A stretch of 64,000 nucleotides of DNA from Streptomyces toxytricini (GCF_014649915.1 NZ_BMTY01000015.1:1-64000), one strand, 5' to 3'; positions 49,001-56,230 are shown, counted from the first letter of the stretch. The notes: generated by a model from the letters alone, not told the origin. Numbers and translations are program-made.

Positions 49001-49514
49001 CGCGGCCTCGGTGACGGCCTGGGCCCAGCCGGCCCCGGGCGCCCCCCTGGGCCCGGCGACCCCGACGGGCCTCCCGCAGACGGCCCTCCCCCTGACGGCG
49101 GACGCCCGCGAGGGCGGAGTCCGCCTGTGGCTCCGCAAGCCGGGCTCGGGCGACGTTCGCACCGCCCTTGCGACGACCACCCCCGACGGCACCCCGGCGG
49201 TACGGGGCCTCACGGACCTCGGCGGCCTCCAGGGCTTCGGCGCGGTCGCCGCGGGCGGCCACGTCCTGGCGGCCCGCGCGGCCGGCGGCCAACTCGGCGC
49301 GGAACTGGGCGAGGGCCGCCCCTGGGAACGCTCCCCCCTCCTCTTCGTGGGCGACCCCTCGGCCGCGCTCACGGCCAACGGCAAAACGGTCAACCTGGCG
49401 GTCATGGGCCTGGACGCCCGCCTGTACACGACGTCCTCCCCGGACACCCCGAAGGCGTACCTGACCCCCTGGCAACCAATAGGCCCGAGCAACACGGGCC
49501 GGCCGCAGCGGTAG
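46017..49514 (+). CDS. membrane-anchored PIG-L/LmbE family deacetylase with repeat-rich N-terminus
   Basis: A 1165-aa protein. Residues 1-465 are a Pro/Gly/Ala-rich region with 43-aa tandem repeats (R-P-E-G-G-Q-G-L-P-P-Q-A motif). A single transmembrane helix spans about 470-490 (A-A-G-F-C-A-A-V-T-A-G-T-M-L-L-L), giving a large cytoplasmic arm and an extracellular enzyme. Residues 520-790 are a PIG-L zinc deacetylase with A-H-P-D-D-D at 527-532 and T-D-H-Q-D-H-F near 720. The C-terminal 370 residues look like a PLL-type beta-propeller lectin (repeated W-x-x-L/x-G-T and A-Y-V-R-D-G). It probably deacetylates an N-acetyl sugar in the cell envelope. ATG 46017, AGAGG 7 nt upstream. The 5' repeat region is also open in other frames. 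Confidence 0.85.
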   Translation: MPDHHPGQGHRHAGGTAPAGTGAGAAEAAAAAGTGPETGIRVTKATTPGAGTTDTADSSTAGTAAAGATGTAGRQVPPPPGPPIPAPRPEGGRGLPPRPGSQPGQPTSPRPGPYAHSGPRPATARPRLRAESHPQAQPLTSPHPVPGPRPEGGQGLPPQAVSQRGPQPLAGPHLDTAPTPEAPRPRPVQGPRHEGGQGLPPQAVSQRGPQPLAGPHPDTAPPPETPRPHPLPGPRPEGGRSLPPNAGSQRGPKVQPPAPPYPYAVPDREGARPHPEADGAPGGLPGQAPAWVPGQGPGREVGGLPGECAPAVGESEGRPLDAARVRPGDPEGISSTTDIPGQRVPSPEHGYGDPDDAFGSGAAPHPDDAATDGGGSASAEAADPATAGPPGIPVQRPGSRPTGRRRGRTVPGPRQPATPAAAPAAATTAPGAAATADPAAAATADAHAEAQSETQAHAQAAAARRLARRVVKAAGFCAAVTAGTMLLLRGNEALTGLATAPAAPSAAKAPAIPAAAPDPGRVVQIVAHPDDDLYFMNPELRHSLSAGTGHSVTSVYLTSGEADGVNAGAAGRASARPDKRAYAEARQNGIRAAYAKMATGDRTSAWKRTSVPTRGGGRAEVDVLVARPEVHLVWLQLREAGTVHAEVPDSLRGLWDGKTPRLESVLASGSPVTEPYAYSRDDLVRTLVGVLDHYRPTTVRVQDPTPGRAPATGRFTDHQDHFYGARFAQAALAAYAAQVKDRPHFAVQNYLGYSNGSLPGTLDPQTSADKLDIMDVYAWVDRENHCGSSAGCGDLKVADHPAGNNWTSNINHARGSGTTWLASDRRHGLWAFQVLDGQVALWHRAGPIGPWSGPHLLPGTGIDPGVSTVTLPDGRIAAFATRTTLGEQPSDYRREVVYAVQRAPGAREFGAWRSLGTPEASDADRTSDISAPAVSVDGAGRLAAYVRDGGHTLRGREQRADGTWGPWEAHGGAGLLGTPVAATDAAGRRTVFAAAAASVTAWAQPAPGAPLGPATPTGLPQTALPLTADAREGGVRLWLRKPGSGDVRTALATTTPDGTPAVRGLTDLGGLQGFGAVAAGGHVLAARAAGGQLGAELGEGRPWERSPLLFVGDPSAALTANGKTVNLAVMGLDARLYTTSSPDTPKAYLTPWQPIGPSNTGRPQR
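46467..46777 (+). repeat. 129-bp tandem repeat in the LmbE gene
   Basis: Units beginning GAGGGCGGCC start at 46467, 46596 and 46725 (exact period 129 nt, 43 codons); the third is partial. An older diverged unit starts at 46284. The first two are nearly identical over about 90 nt, suggesting recent expansion. Confidence 0.9.
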
Positions 49515-49523
49515 CGCCCGCGC

Positions 49524-50351
49524 TCAGTACGGCGGTGCGAGCGCGACGACCCGGCACACGTGGTCGGCGTCCTCCGCCCACCCGAGCAGCGCCTTCCGGT
49601 CGACCAGCAGGATCCCGTGCCGTTCCCCCCAGGCGGCGGCGTCACGGGTGAACGACCCGTTCGTCACGACCATCGACTGCGCGGCCCCGTACACGGGCCC
49701 GGCCGTCCCGTTGATCCGGTACAGCACCTCGGCACCGACCCTGCGGCCGCCGACGGTGTGCTTGCACTGCACTGCGAGTCTGCGGCCGGCGGCGTCGACC
49801 GCGAGCACGTCGACCGCCTGGTCCCCGCGGCCGCCGACGACCTCGGCCCGCAGGCCGTCCCGCTCCAGCAGACGGCGCACGATCTCCTCGAATCCGGCGG
49901 GCGACGCCCCGTCCACCTCACGGGCGTCGGGGCTGTACTCCGCCTTGCGGGCCCTCCGGCCGGCCTCGACCCCCGCCTCCCACGCCTTCCGCTGCAGCAT
50001 CAGCTGCGCCTCCTTCTCCCGCACCCGCGCACGGCGCAGCAGCTCCTTGCGCCGCCGCAGCTCGGCCTCCAGGCTCCGCTCCCGCTCCCGGAGCCGATCC
50101 GCCTCCGCACGCAGGCGGCCGGCCTCCTCCTCGTAGCGCCACACCCGGCGCCGATATGCGGCGCGGGCGGCGAACTCGACGGGCAGGGCCAGCAGCAGAC
50201 CCAGCGTCAACGCGGCGGACACGTCCTGGATCCGCATCGCCCCGCCGGCCAGATTGTCGAGCACGGGCACCGCGAGCGCCCCGAGCACGATCAGCCACAG
50301 CCTCAACCCGGCGACCAACCCGTACGGAAACCCCGGCCTGCCCCGCCCCAC
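49524..50351 (-). CDS. membrane-anchored Mrr-like restriction endonuclease
   Basis: A 275-aa protein. Two membrane helices lie at about 12-30 and 45-62, then a long charged coiled coil (about 70-135, rich in R-L-R-E-R-E and E-A-E-L-R-R-R-K), then an Mrr_cat nuclease domain. The PD-(D/E)xK core reads G-D-Q-A-V-D (Asp 181) and V-Q-C-K-H (Gln 195, Lys 197), the D...QxK variant of Mrr. Mrr proteins cut modified DNA. Tethering by two helices and a coiled coil could place it to act on incoming DNA or as a stress nuclease. GTG 50351 start. It is convergent with the LmbE gene. Confidence 0.85.
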   Translation of the reverse strand: MGRGRPGFPYGLVAGLRLWLIVLGALAVPVLDNLAGGAMRIQDVSAALTLGLLLALPVEFAARAAYRRRVWRYEEEAGRLRAEADRLRERERSLEAELRRRKELLRRARVREKEAQLMLQRKAWEAGVEAGRRARKAEYSPDAREVDGASPAGFEEIVRRLLERDGLRAEVVGGRGDQAVDVLAVDAAGRRLAVQCKHTVGGRRVGAEVLYRINGTAGPVYGAAQSMVVTNGSFTRDAAAWGERHGILLVDRKALLGWAEDADHVCRVVALAPPY

Positions 50352-50473
50352 GCCCGCCTCCCCGAAACCCCCGTCAACTCCGGGGAACCCTGAGGTCCCG
50401 CACCGACACCGTCACCGCCCGCCGGAGCGCACATCGCGGCCACCTGCCCCCCCAGCTCCCTCAAGGACCGCGA

Positions 50474-50884
50474 TCAGCCGCGCCCGCCCTCCACGGGTCC
50501 GGTGACGCGCCGGGCGGTCACCAGGTAGCCCGCGAATCTCACGTCCGGCCTGGCCTTCGCCCACCCGTCCGCCTGCTCGACCGGAACCAGTACGGTCGTG
50601 CCCGGAACGGCACATTGCACCTTGTCCGCTGCGCCCGGTGGGACGCCGTTGCGGCAGTGCACCTCGGTGATCGACACCACCTCCACCGACGTGGGTCCAT
50701 GTCCGCCCTCCTGGCCGTGGTGCTCCTCGCGGAAGTCGATCCCGTCCGCGCGCTCACGGCCGACGGTGTCGGCGTAATCCTCCGGATCGGCCTCCAGCAG
50801 CGTCCAGGAAACGACGTCCCCCCGACCGAAGCTCTCCCCACAGCACTGCATCTGCCAGTCATCGACCCAAATGGTCACCGTCAT
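50474..50884 (-). CDS. DUF6578 family protein
   Basis: A 136-aa protein starting M-T-V-T-I-W-V-D-D-W-Q-M-Q-C-C-G, a block that I associate with DUF6578, a small actinobacterial family of unknown function. It is mostly beta with four Cys in the first half. The start is ATG 50884. It lies 89 nt downstream of the glnA2 terminator and in the same direction as the glnA2 remnant. Confidence 0.75.
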   Translation of the reverse strand: MTVTIWVDDWQMQCCGESFGRGDVVSWTLLEADPEDYADTVGRERADGIDFREEHHGQEGGHGPTSVEVVSITEVHCRNGVPPGAADKVQCAVPGTTVLVPVEQADGWAKARPDVRFAGYLVTARRVTGPVEGGRG

Positions 50885-50967
50885 GCAGCCATTGTCCGCC
50901 GAGCGCCTTCGGAAGCGGCCTGAACAATCCACCCTCCCCCACAGGCCGCCGGCACCCGCCACCGACG

Positions 50968-51004
50968 ACTCGGGGCCGGCGGCTGTGTGCCGCCGGCCCC
51001 GAGT
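50968..51004 (-). terminator. glnA2 terminator
   Basis: A perfect 15-bp stem ACTCGGGGCCGGCGG/CCGCCGGCCCCGAGT with a 7-nt loop lies 34 nt after the stop codon of the glnA2 remnant. It shows that the natural 3' end of the gene is intact. Confidence 0.9.
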
Positions 51005-51037
51005 GCCGGTAGTGGTGCAACCACGGATGACCTGCGG

Positions 51038-51127
51038 TTACAGCACCGGCAGGTTCTTCCGCAGCTCGAAGGCCGTGACCTCCGAGCGGTATTCCTCCCA
51101 CTCCTGCTTCTTGTTGCGCAGGAAGTG
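51038..51127 (-). pseudogene. glnA2: 3' fragment of a type I glutamine synthetase (glnA2-like), probable attachment site
   Basis: Reading leftwards, the last 29 codons encode H-F-L-R-N-K-K-Q-E-W, then E-E-Y-R-S-E-V-T-A-F, then E-L-R-K-N-L-P-V-L and a TAA at 51038-51040. This is the typical C-terminus of Streptomyces type I glutamine synthetases of the GlnA2 kind. Upstream of the F-L-R-N-K-K block the similarity stops abruptly and the frame hits a stop about 100 nt further. The remaining 400 or so codons are absent, and element genes begin instead. Most likely an integrative element inserted here; the 90-nt fragment is the left attachment site, with the rest of glnA2, or a restored full copy, at the right end beyond the window. 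Confidence 0.8.
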
Positions 51128-51213
51128 GCGAGCCTCCACGTCGGCCTCGGGCGCCTGCTGCTGATCCAGGTCACAGCGACCGTAGATCGGTGACTGTTGG
51201 CGGGTGTTGGTCG

Positions 51214-51241
51214 CCCTGGGCCGCCCTCAGACGGCCCAGGG
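51214..51241. terminator. perfect hairpin near the element's left end
   Basis: CCCTGGGCCG/CGGCCCAGGG with an 8-nt loop lies about 90 nt inside the element. It could insulate element transcription from the chromosome. Confidence 0.6.
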
Positions 51242-51377
51242 ACGGCCCGACTCTCCACTGCCCGTCAGGCTTGCCGCTAGCAGTGCTTCGCCTCGACACT
51301 TCGTTCGTCAGCTTGAGTCGCATGATTTAGCAGTGGACCCATGCCGATGTTTCATCTAGATAGTCAAGCACCATGGA

Positions 51378-51408
51378 TGATAGGGGGCCTATTTCCGGGC
51401 TCCTATCA
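51378..51408 (-). terminator. hairpin after ptuB
   Basis: TGATAGG/CCTATCA arms enclose a G/C-containing loop, 56 nt after the ptuB stop. It is the likely terminator of the defence operon. The 51242-51377 stretch has lower GC and no gene that I can support. Confidence 0.5.
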
Positions 51409-51463
51409 CCATTCCTGATGCAAGGTCCCACGCGCCTCGTGCCCTATAGAGAAGGTCTCTGCG

Positions 51464-52192
51464 TCAGGAACGGCAGGCTTGTCGGACGAATCTTTTCCAA
51501 GCCTCAGGGTGTTGCTCTCTGAAGGCACTGAAGAGCGAATCTTCTCGCCCTTCCCATCGGGCGAACCATTCTCCGATGCCGTATTCGTCTTCGCGTATCT
51601 CTCGAACAATCTTCCCTACATGGCGTTCCGGGCTTGAGCTACTCAGAACAGAATCGACGGCGTCGTAGTATCGCTTAATCACACGCCTTCGCCCCTCGAT
51701 CACCGCTTCGTGATTCACGCACGGCAGTACGTCGATTGTACATTCACCCTTTGGGTCGAAATCATCTTCCAAGAACCTGGCTGCGATATAGCCGGTCTTT
51801 GTGTCAAGGATCAGAAATTCCCATGGATCCTCCAGGGTTGGGTCGATTACGAGGGGGGACCCCTGGGCATCAAGGGGAAACCGTGCCGACTTCCTCCTGT
51901 TGCACTCGGGGCAGACCAGGATGAAGTTTCTCCAGGCGAACGTCTTGGAGAAGTCAATGGCGATCGGCGTGAAGTGATCCACGTCAGCGGATCGAGAATC
52001 GCAGCAATAAACGCATCTCTGTCGCCGTCCATTCATTCCTTTTAGCGCATCAAGGACAGGTCTACTTCGCGCCGATCTGCGATAGGCGTTCCACTCGATT
52101 CGAGCGGCTTCTTTGTCGATGACTTTTTTCTGCGCTGCCGCGAGAACGCGACGGGTAGCGAGGTCGATATCCGTCCGGTGAACTCTTCGCAT
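51464..52192 (-). CDS. ptuB: HNH endonuclease, PtuB-like (Septu defence system)
   Basis: A 242-aa HNH nuclease. The zinc and catalytic elements are C-V-Y-C (Cys 60, 63), D-V-D-H-F-T-P (His 73) and C-P-E-C-N-R-R-K (Cys 94, 97). The C-terminal 100 residues are helical and acidic. ATG 52192 lies 2 nt after the stop of an AAA ATPase gene, so the two are coupled. An ATPase plus an HNH protein of this size is the PtuA-PtuB arrangement of Septu, in which PtuB cuts DNA once PtuA senses infection. Codon use is much less GC-biased than the chromosome, in keeping with lateral transfer. Confidence 0.75.
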   Translation of the reverse strand: MRRVHRTDIDLATRRVLAAAQKKVIDKEAARIEWNAYRRSARSRPVLDALKGMNGRRQRCVYCCDSRSADVDHFTPIAIDFSKTFAWRNFILVCPECNRRKSARFPLDAQGSPLVIDPTLEDPWEFLILDTKTGYIAARFLEDDFDPKGECTIDVLPCVNHEAVIEGRRRVIKRYYDAVDSVLSSSSPERHVGKIVREIREDEYGIGEWFARWEGREDSLFSAFREQHPEAWKRFVRQACRS

Positions 52193-52194
52193 CG

Positions 52195-53475
52195 CTACTC
52201 CGCATCGGCAAAAAGAGAAAGCTGCTCCAGTTCCTTCGATTCATCCCTCGACAGCTTCCCGGCGATTTGCTTGGCGCGCAGCCTCGAATGCCGCTTATTG
52301 GCATCTACCGCCCTAGGTGACCTAGTGTGATGCATACCGAAGGCAGGGGATAGCAGAATCTGATCCGGCTTTCCGGCGATGACGCGCGCGAAGTCCGTGC
52401 GGTCTAGCTGAAACGGCTCACCCGTACCCGGTTGCGGCATGTGATAAATGCGACCACCATCGGCGGCCTGACATACGAGCGGACTGTGAGTGGTGACGAT
52501 GAATTGGACCAGCGGGAAGTGCTTCTTTAGCCAGAATCCGATTTCACGTTGCCAGGCCGGGTGGAGATGCGAATCGACTTCATCGATAATAACTAGGCCG
52601 GGCCGATTGACGTAAGTACTGCCGTCTTCACGCTTCTCGATTAGATCGAAAGTTCCGTATACATCCACCATATGACGGAAGATATCAATCAGCATTGCTA
52701 GTGCCGATCGGTACCCTTCACTCATGTCGGATAGAGGCATACGGCGGCCCGCTGGATCTCTTAGCCAGATCCCTTCAGAATTGACCTCGCTTACGACTAC
52801 ACCTTGACGCAGGAAGTCGTCGTTGAGCAGATCGATGAGATAGTCTAGAGCGACCCGCTCGGATTCTTGCTGCTCAAGCTTCTTGTAATTCAGCTGTTTC
52901 ACCCATTGTTCGCACTCCGCAAGCGTGGCGTCTTCCTTGAAGAGAGTGGCGAATCGAGGGACGCGGCCAGGAATGACCATCAGGCGCTGGGCGTCCGGGG
53001 AGCTTCCATATAGTCGACGGAAGGGGCCATAGCCGAGCGAGAACCAACCCTGCGTGCCGGGGGCCCAGGGGCCATTGAAGGCCCCTCGCTTCTTGTGTCT
53101 AAAAACGTCTACTGAACCAGAAATTACCCAGGCGTTAGCCTCTTTCGAGAACCCGATTTCTGCCCAGAATGTATTCTGGACTGGGAACCCTCCCCTCTTG
53201 GTTCGATCCAACTCCTTGTAGGGTTTAATCTCCACGGAAATTGTCCCGGAATCTTTCCCCTCTGCGACCCATCCTCGGGTATCAGTTAGCAATACCCGTG
53301 AGTCGTCTGGACCAAGGATCGCCATGCAGATTGACTTGAGGAGTGCCGTCTTTCCGGATCCGTTATCTCCAGTGATCACAGCCCAGCCGGCATGTGTCCC
53401 ATCGTCGGACGAGAAGTTTAGGTCGGAGTTCTCGAACCCCTTGATGTTCTTGAGTACGACTCTTTCGATGTACAA
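52195..53475 (-). CDS. ptuA: AAA/ABC-type ATPase, PtuA-like (Septu defence system)
   Basis: A 426-aa ATPase of the OLD/RecF-like AAA group. Walker A is G-D-N-G-S-G-K-T (36-43), the signature region is L-S-D-M-S-E-G-Y-R-S near 265, Walker B is L-V-I-I-D-E-V-D-S-H-L-H-P-A near 320, and the switch His lies in T-T-H-S-P-L-V. The first helix I-E-R-V-V-L-K-N-I-K-G-F-E marks the true N-terminus, which sets the start at TTG 53475 with GGAG 7 nt before it. No TOPRIM domain is present, so it is not an OLD nuclease; nuclease activity would come from the coupled HNH protein. The low-GC codon use matches ptuB. Confidence 0.78.
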   Translation of the reverse strand: MYIERVVLKNIKGFENSDLNFSSDDGTHAGWAVITGDNGSGKTALLKSICMAILGPDDSRVLLTDTRGWVAEGKDSGTISVEIKPYKELDRTKRGGFPVQNTFWAEIGFSKEANAWVISGSVDVFRHKKRGAFNGPWAPGTQGWFSLGYGPFRRLYGSSPDAQRLMVIPGRVPRFATLFKEDATLAECEQWVKQLNYKKLEQQESERVALDYLIDLLNDDFLRQGVVVSEVNSEGIWLRDPAGRRMPLSDMSEGYRSALAMLIDIFRHMVDVYGTFDLIEKREDGSTYVNRPGLVIIDEVDSHLHPAWQREIGFWLKKHFPLVQFIVTTHSPLVCQAADGGRIYHMPQPGTGEPFQLDRTDFARVIAGKPDQILLSPAFGMHHTRSPRAVDANKRHSRLRAKQIAGKLSRDESKELEQLSLFADAE

Positions 53476-53924
53476 GGTTGATCTCCATGGTGGCCGGACC
53501 CGGTGCAGGAAGACTCCTGCGAGAAGCATAGGGATGAAGCTCGTCCGGCGGCAGGAGGGCGCCGTGGACACTGGCAATCAGAGGCTGCCGAGGCGGGTTT
53601 GACTGACGGCCTGCCCGGGGCGAGGTCGAGCATGAGCAGGGGGCCGCACGCTGGTTGGTGTCTCGGCAGGCCTTGAACCTGTCCGTCATAGGCACGCGTG
53701 GCCCCCTCCCCTGGTGCTACTCAACGCGGTTCCCCGACCCTGGAGGGGACCAAGCCGTGGAGCCGGCCGCCCCAGCCGCAGAGGGGTCCTCCGCCCCTCA
53801 ATCCGACCCGAAGGCCTGCGGTTGGGCTGGAACGGGCGGAGACAGGAAGTCCGGAACACCCCTCCCGGTGACCCCTCGCTCTGGCAGGCACCGGGACGAG
53901 CATCTACGGAAGCGAGAGAGCCCT
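53476..53924. other. spacer between ptuA and the GntR-NUDIX gene
   Basis: This 449-nt divergent region must hold promoters for both genes. An 8-bp inverted repeat, GGCCTGCC (53608) and GGCAGGCC (53665), is the only clear structure. I see no gene with convincing codon use. Confidence 0.5.
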
Positions 53925-54776
53925 ATGGCTAAGTCATCTGCACTCCTCCCCCGTTACGCTGACCACCAGCAGCCGACGATCCGGGAGTGTGCGCCGAGGA
54001 TGGGACCCAAGACGCAGAGGGTCTACGAGACAATCCGATCGTGGATCGAGTCGGGCCGGTATGGCCCCGGTGACAAGCTGCCGTCCGAGCGGACGCTGAG
54101 CACAGAGCTTGAGATCGGCCGTACTGCGCTGCGCCAGGTGCTCGCCCGTCTGTCGAGCGAGCACTTCATCAAGGCTCACGACCGCAGCTCCTACCGCGTC
54201 CTCGGCGGCGAGAGCGCTCCGACGCCGGCGCAGATGGAGCCGTGGAAGATCCATGGGTCCCGCCACGTGTACGAGAACCGATGGGTGACTCTGGACTTGG
54301 TCGACGTCGAGCCTCCCGGTGTCGACCGTTTCGAGCACCACGTCGTTCGGCTCTTCCGCGTAGCGGTCACCGCCGTGATCGACGACCAGGACCGCGTACT
54401 CATGCTGTGGCGGTACCGCTTCGTGCCCCAGCAGTGGGGGTGGGAGCTGCCTGGCGGGATTGTGGACGTGGGCGAGGACGCCGCCCGCACGGCAGCCCGC
54501 GAAACAGAGGAGGAAACAGGGTGGCGTCCAGGCCCTGTGGAGCACGTCGTCAGCTACCAGCCGATGATTGGCATGGTCGACTCACCGCATGAGATCTTCG
54601 TGGCGCGTGGCGCCGAGAAGGTCGGCGAGCCGACCGACGCCGAGGAAGCGGGGGAGATCGCCTGGATCCCCCTGGACGACGTCCCGCGCCTGATGGCCGA
54701 GGGCAAGCTCATGGGGTCGGGCACTCTCGTGGCCCTGCTCCACATCCTCGCGTCCCGGTCTAGAGGCGCCCGGTAA
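53925..54776 (+). CDS. GntR-type HTH fused to a NUDIX hydrolase
   Basis: A 283-aa fusion. Residues 25-90 are a GntR winged helix (V-Y-E-T-I-R-S-W-I-E-S-G-R-Y-G-P-G-D-K-L-P-S-E-R-T-L with L-R-Q-V-L-A-R-L-S-S). Residues 125-270 are a NUDIX domain; the Nudix box is visible as G-G-I-V-D-V-G-E-D-A-A-R-T-A-A-R-E-T-E-E-E-T-G, matching Gx5Ex7REUXEExGU. NUDIX genes and GntR regulators (KorSA) are both standard in pSAM2-like AICEs, but a single fused protein is less usual and suggests a regulator that senses or clears a nucleotide such as ADP-ribose. ATG 53925. It is convergent with the XRE-TPR gene (17-nt overlap). Confidence 0.88.
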   Translation: MAKSSALLPRYADHQQPTIRECAPRMGPKTQRVYETIRSWIESGRYGPGDKLPSERTLSTELEIGRTALRQVLARLSSEHFIKAHDRSSYRVLGGESAPTPAQMEPWKIHGSRHVYENRWVTLDLVDVEPPGVDRFEHHVVRLFRVAVTAVIDDQDRVLMLWRYRFVPQQWGWELPGGIVDVGEDAARTAARETEEETGWRPGPVEHVVSYQPMIGMVDSPHEIFVARGAEKVGEPTDAEEAGEIAWIPLDDVPRLMAEGKLMGSGTLVALLHILASRSRGAR

Positions 54777-55896
54777 GAAGCTCAACGCGCCGGCGGTACC
54801 GCACGGATCCCGTGCGGTTCGCAAGCAAGCGCGCCTTCTGGAGATGCGTCCGCGCTTCGTCCAGCTCGCCGCGAGCGAGGTGCGCCTGGGTGAGGTCGCA
54901 GTGGATGCCGGAGTTCGCGCGTACGAAGGTCTCATCAGCGCTTCGGAGGGACGCGTACAGTTCCTCCATCGCTGCAGCGTCGCCGAGCTTGGCCAGGACG
55001 TTTCCCCTCCACCTCGACAGGTGGCCGGTGTTGAGGAAGATGCTCAGCATGTCGGCGTCGCGGACCTCTCCGTCGTCCGGAAGGAGCGCGGTCGCCCGCT
55101 CAAGCGCCGCCCTAGCGGCCGACTCCATCTCCGGGCCGCCGGCGGCAGCGCACAGCTCCGCCTCTGCCGCCGCCAGCCACGCCCTCAGGCGGGGTGACTG
55201 GCGCTCGGGGTGGGTGCACTGCGCGTCTCGCACCAGCTCGACTGCCAGCTGAGGCCGGCCGGCGTCCGCGAGAACGTACGCCTGCTCCCCCATGGCGTGC
55301 GCCAGGTACAACGGGGACTCGGCGTCTTGAGCAGCCTTCTTGGCGAGTTCGTACCGGCGCCATGCCCTATCCACGGCGCCGGCGTCCAATGCCTGCCAGG
55401 CGGCGAGGGTGGATGCTCCCGCAAGAGCGGTTGCGATAGGCCGTCGCGCCCCTGGCAGCACGGCGAAGGTCAACGCTTCCTCCATCGCCGCCAAGTGGCC
55501 GTTCATCTGGTCGACCAAGCCGGTTGCCCCCATCTGGCGGTCCATGGTCCGGAGCAACTCAGTCTGGGCAAGGAACGACGGGACCATGGACTGACTCAGG
55601 CTGCCAGATGCATCGATCCTGCTCAGGAGGTCCGCGTAGCCATCCGCCTGCGGCTCCGGGGTATCGCCCTCACCCCACAACTCGCCATCCGTGGCCCCCA
55701 GGAGTGGCCGTAGGATCGCGGCGTAGCGATCCGTGATGGTGCGTCGCCCGTTCTCCCACTCCGACACGTAGGTCTTGAGGCTGGCCGCTGAGGCGATGTC
55801 GATCAGCCGTTGTTCCGCGAACCGACGCATCTCGTGAATCAGTCGGTCCTGAGACCACCCCCGTGCGGTCCGGATCGCCCTTAACCCCTTAGCCAC
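54760..55896 (-). CDS. XRE family regulator with TPR-like domain
   Basis: A 378-aa protein. Residues 1-65 are an XRE helix-turn-helix (L-R-A-I-R-T-A-R-G-W-S-Q-D-R-L, then Y-V-S-E-W-E-N-G-R-R); the rest is helical and TPR-like (A-W-R-R-Y-E-L-A-K-K-A-A, A-E-A-E-L-C-A-A, L-T-Q-A-H-L-A-R-G-E-L-D-E-A). Such XRE-TPR proteins are AICE regulators and may respond to small peptides. GTG 55896 with GGAGG 4 nt upstream is chosen, giving the standard XRE N-terminus. An inverted repeat 31-53 nt upstream is a likely autoregulatory operator. Confidence 0.87.
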   Translation of the reverse strand: MAKGLRAIRTARGWSQDRLIHEMRRFAEQRLIDIASAASLKTYVSEWENGRRTITDRYAAILRPLLGATDGELWGEGDTPEPQADGYADLLSRIDASGSLSQSMVPSFLAQTELLRTMDRQMGATGLVDQMNGHLAAMEEALTFAVLPGARRPIATALAGASTLAAWQALDAGAVDRAWRRYELAKKAAQDAESPLYLAHAMGEQAYVLADAGRPQLAVELVRDAQCTHPERQSPRLRAWLAAAEAELCAAAGGPEMESAARAALERATALLPDDGEVRDADMLSIFLNTGHLSRWRGNVLAKLGDAAAMEELYASLRSADETFVRANSGIHCDLTQAHLARGELDEARTHLQKARLLANRTGSVRYRRRVELLTGRL

Positions 55897-55926
55897 GCCG
55901 CCTCCGCAAATCCGCAGGTGAGAGCT

Positions 55927-55949
55927 GGTTAACACCTGTGAGGTTAACC
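55927..55949 (-). promoter_or_regulatory. inverted repeat before the XRE-TPR gene
   Basis: GGTTAAC (55927) and GTTAACC (55943) form an inverted repeat 31-53 nt upstream of the XRE start. It is suited to autoregulation by a dimer. Confidence 0.55.
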
Positions 55950-56026
55950 CCAGTTGGCTACCGAGGTACCCCGCTTTGGCCGTTCTCTGGAGGAGCACAC
56001 CGACATGCAATCCGAACCGAGGGTTG

Positions 56027-56068
56027 CATCTGGTGCGCACCAGATGTCAAGCTACTGGTGCGCACCAG
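56027..56068. promoter_or_regulatory. twin perfect palindromes, probable element operators
   Basis: A 20-bp perfect palindrome, CATCTGGTGCGCACCAGATG (56027-56046), is followed 25 bp on, centre to centre, by a second copy of its core, CTGGTGCGCACCAG (56055-56068). Two identical palindromes in the control region between the XRE gene and the transfer operon strongly suggest operators of an element repressor, with the GntR-NUDIX protein (KorSA-like HTH) the first candidate. The palindromes lie about 600 nt ahead of the DUF6284 gene. Confidence 0.75.
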
Positions 56069-56230
56069 ATAGATCCCTTAGGGGGTCGGCGGTGGGCGCA
56101 GGGCGGCCCTTCTTCGGGCTGCCTTGGGGACGCCCGGAGGGCCCTCGACAGGGGCTCGATGGAAGCGCTTGGTGGCTTGAGAACTGAACAGAGGACGCAC
56201 CGCAACCTGCGTTAGGGGAGAGCGGCCGTC

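Noticed and set aside
51000..51250. tRNA gene as the attachment site
   Set aside because: No cloverleaf or CCA-type acceptor end is visible on either strand; the conserved sequence is the glutamine synthetase C-terminus.
52195..53475. Gabija, retron or OLD system
   Set aside because: No UvrD-like helicase, no reverse transcriptase and no TOPRIM domain; the HNH partner fits Septu better.
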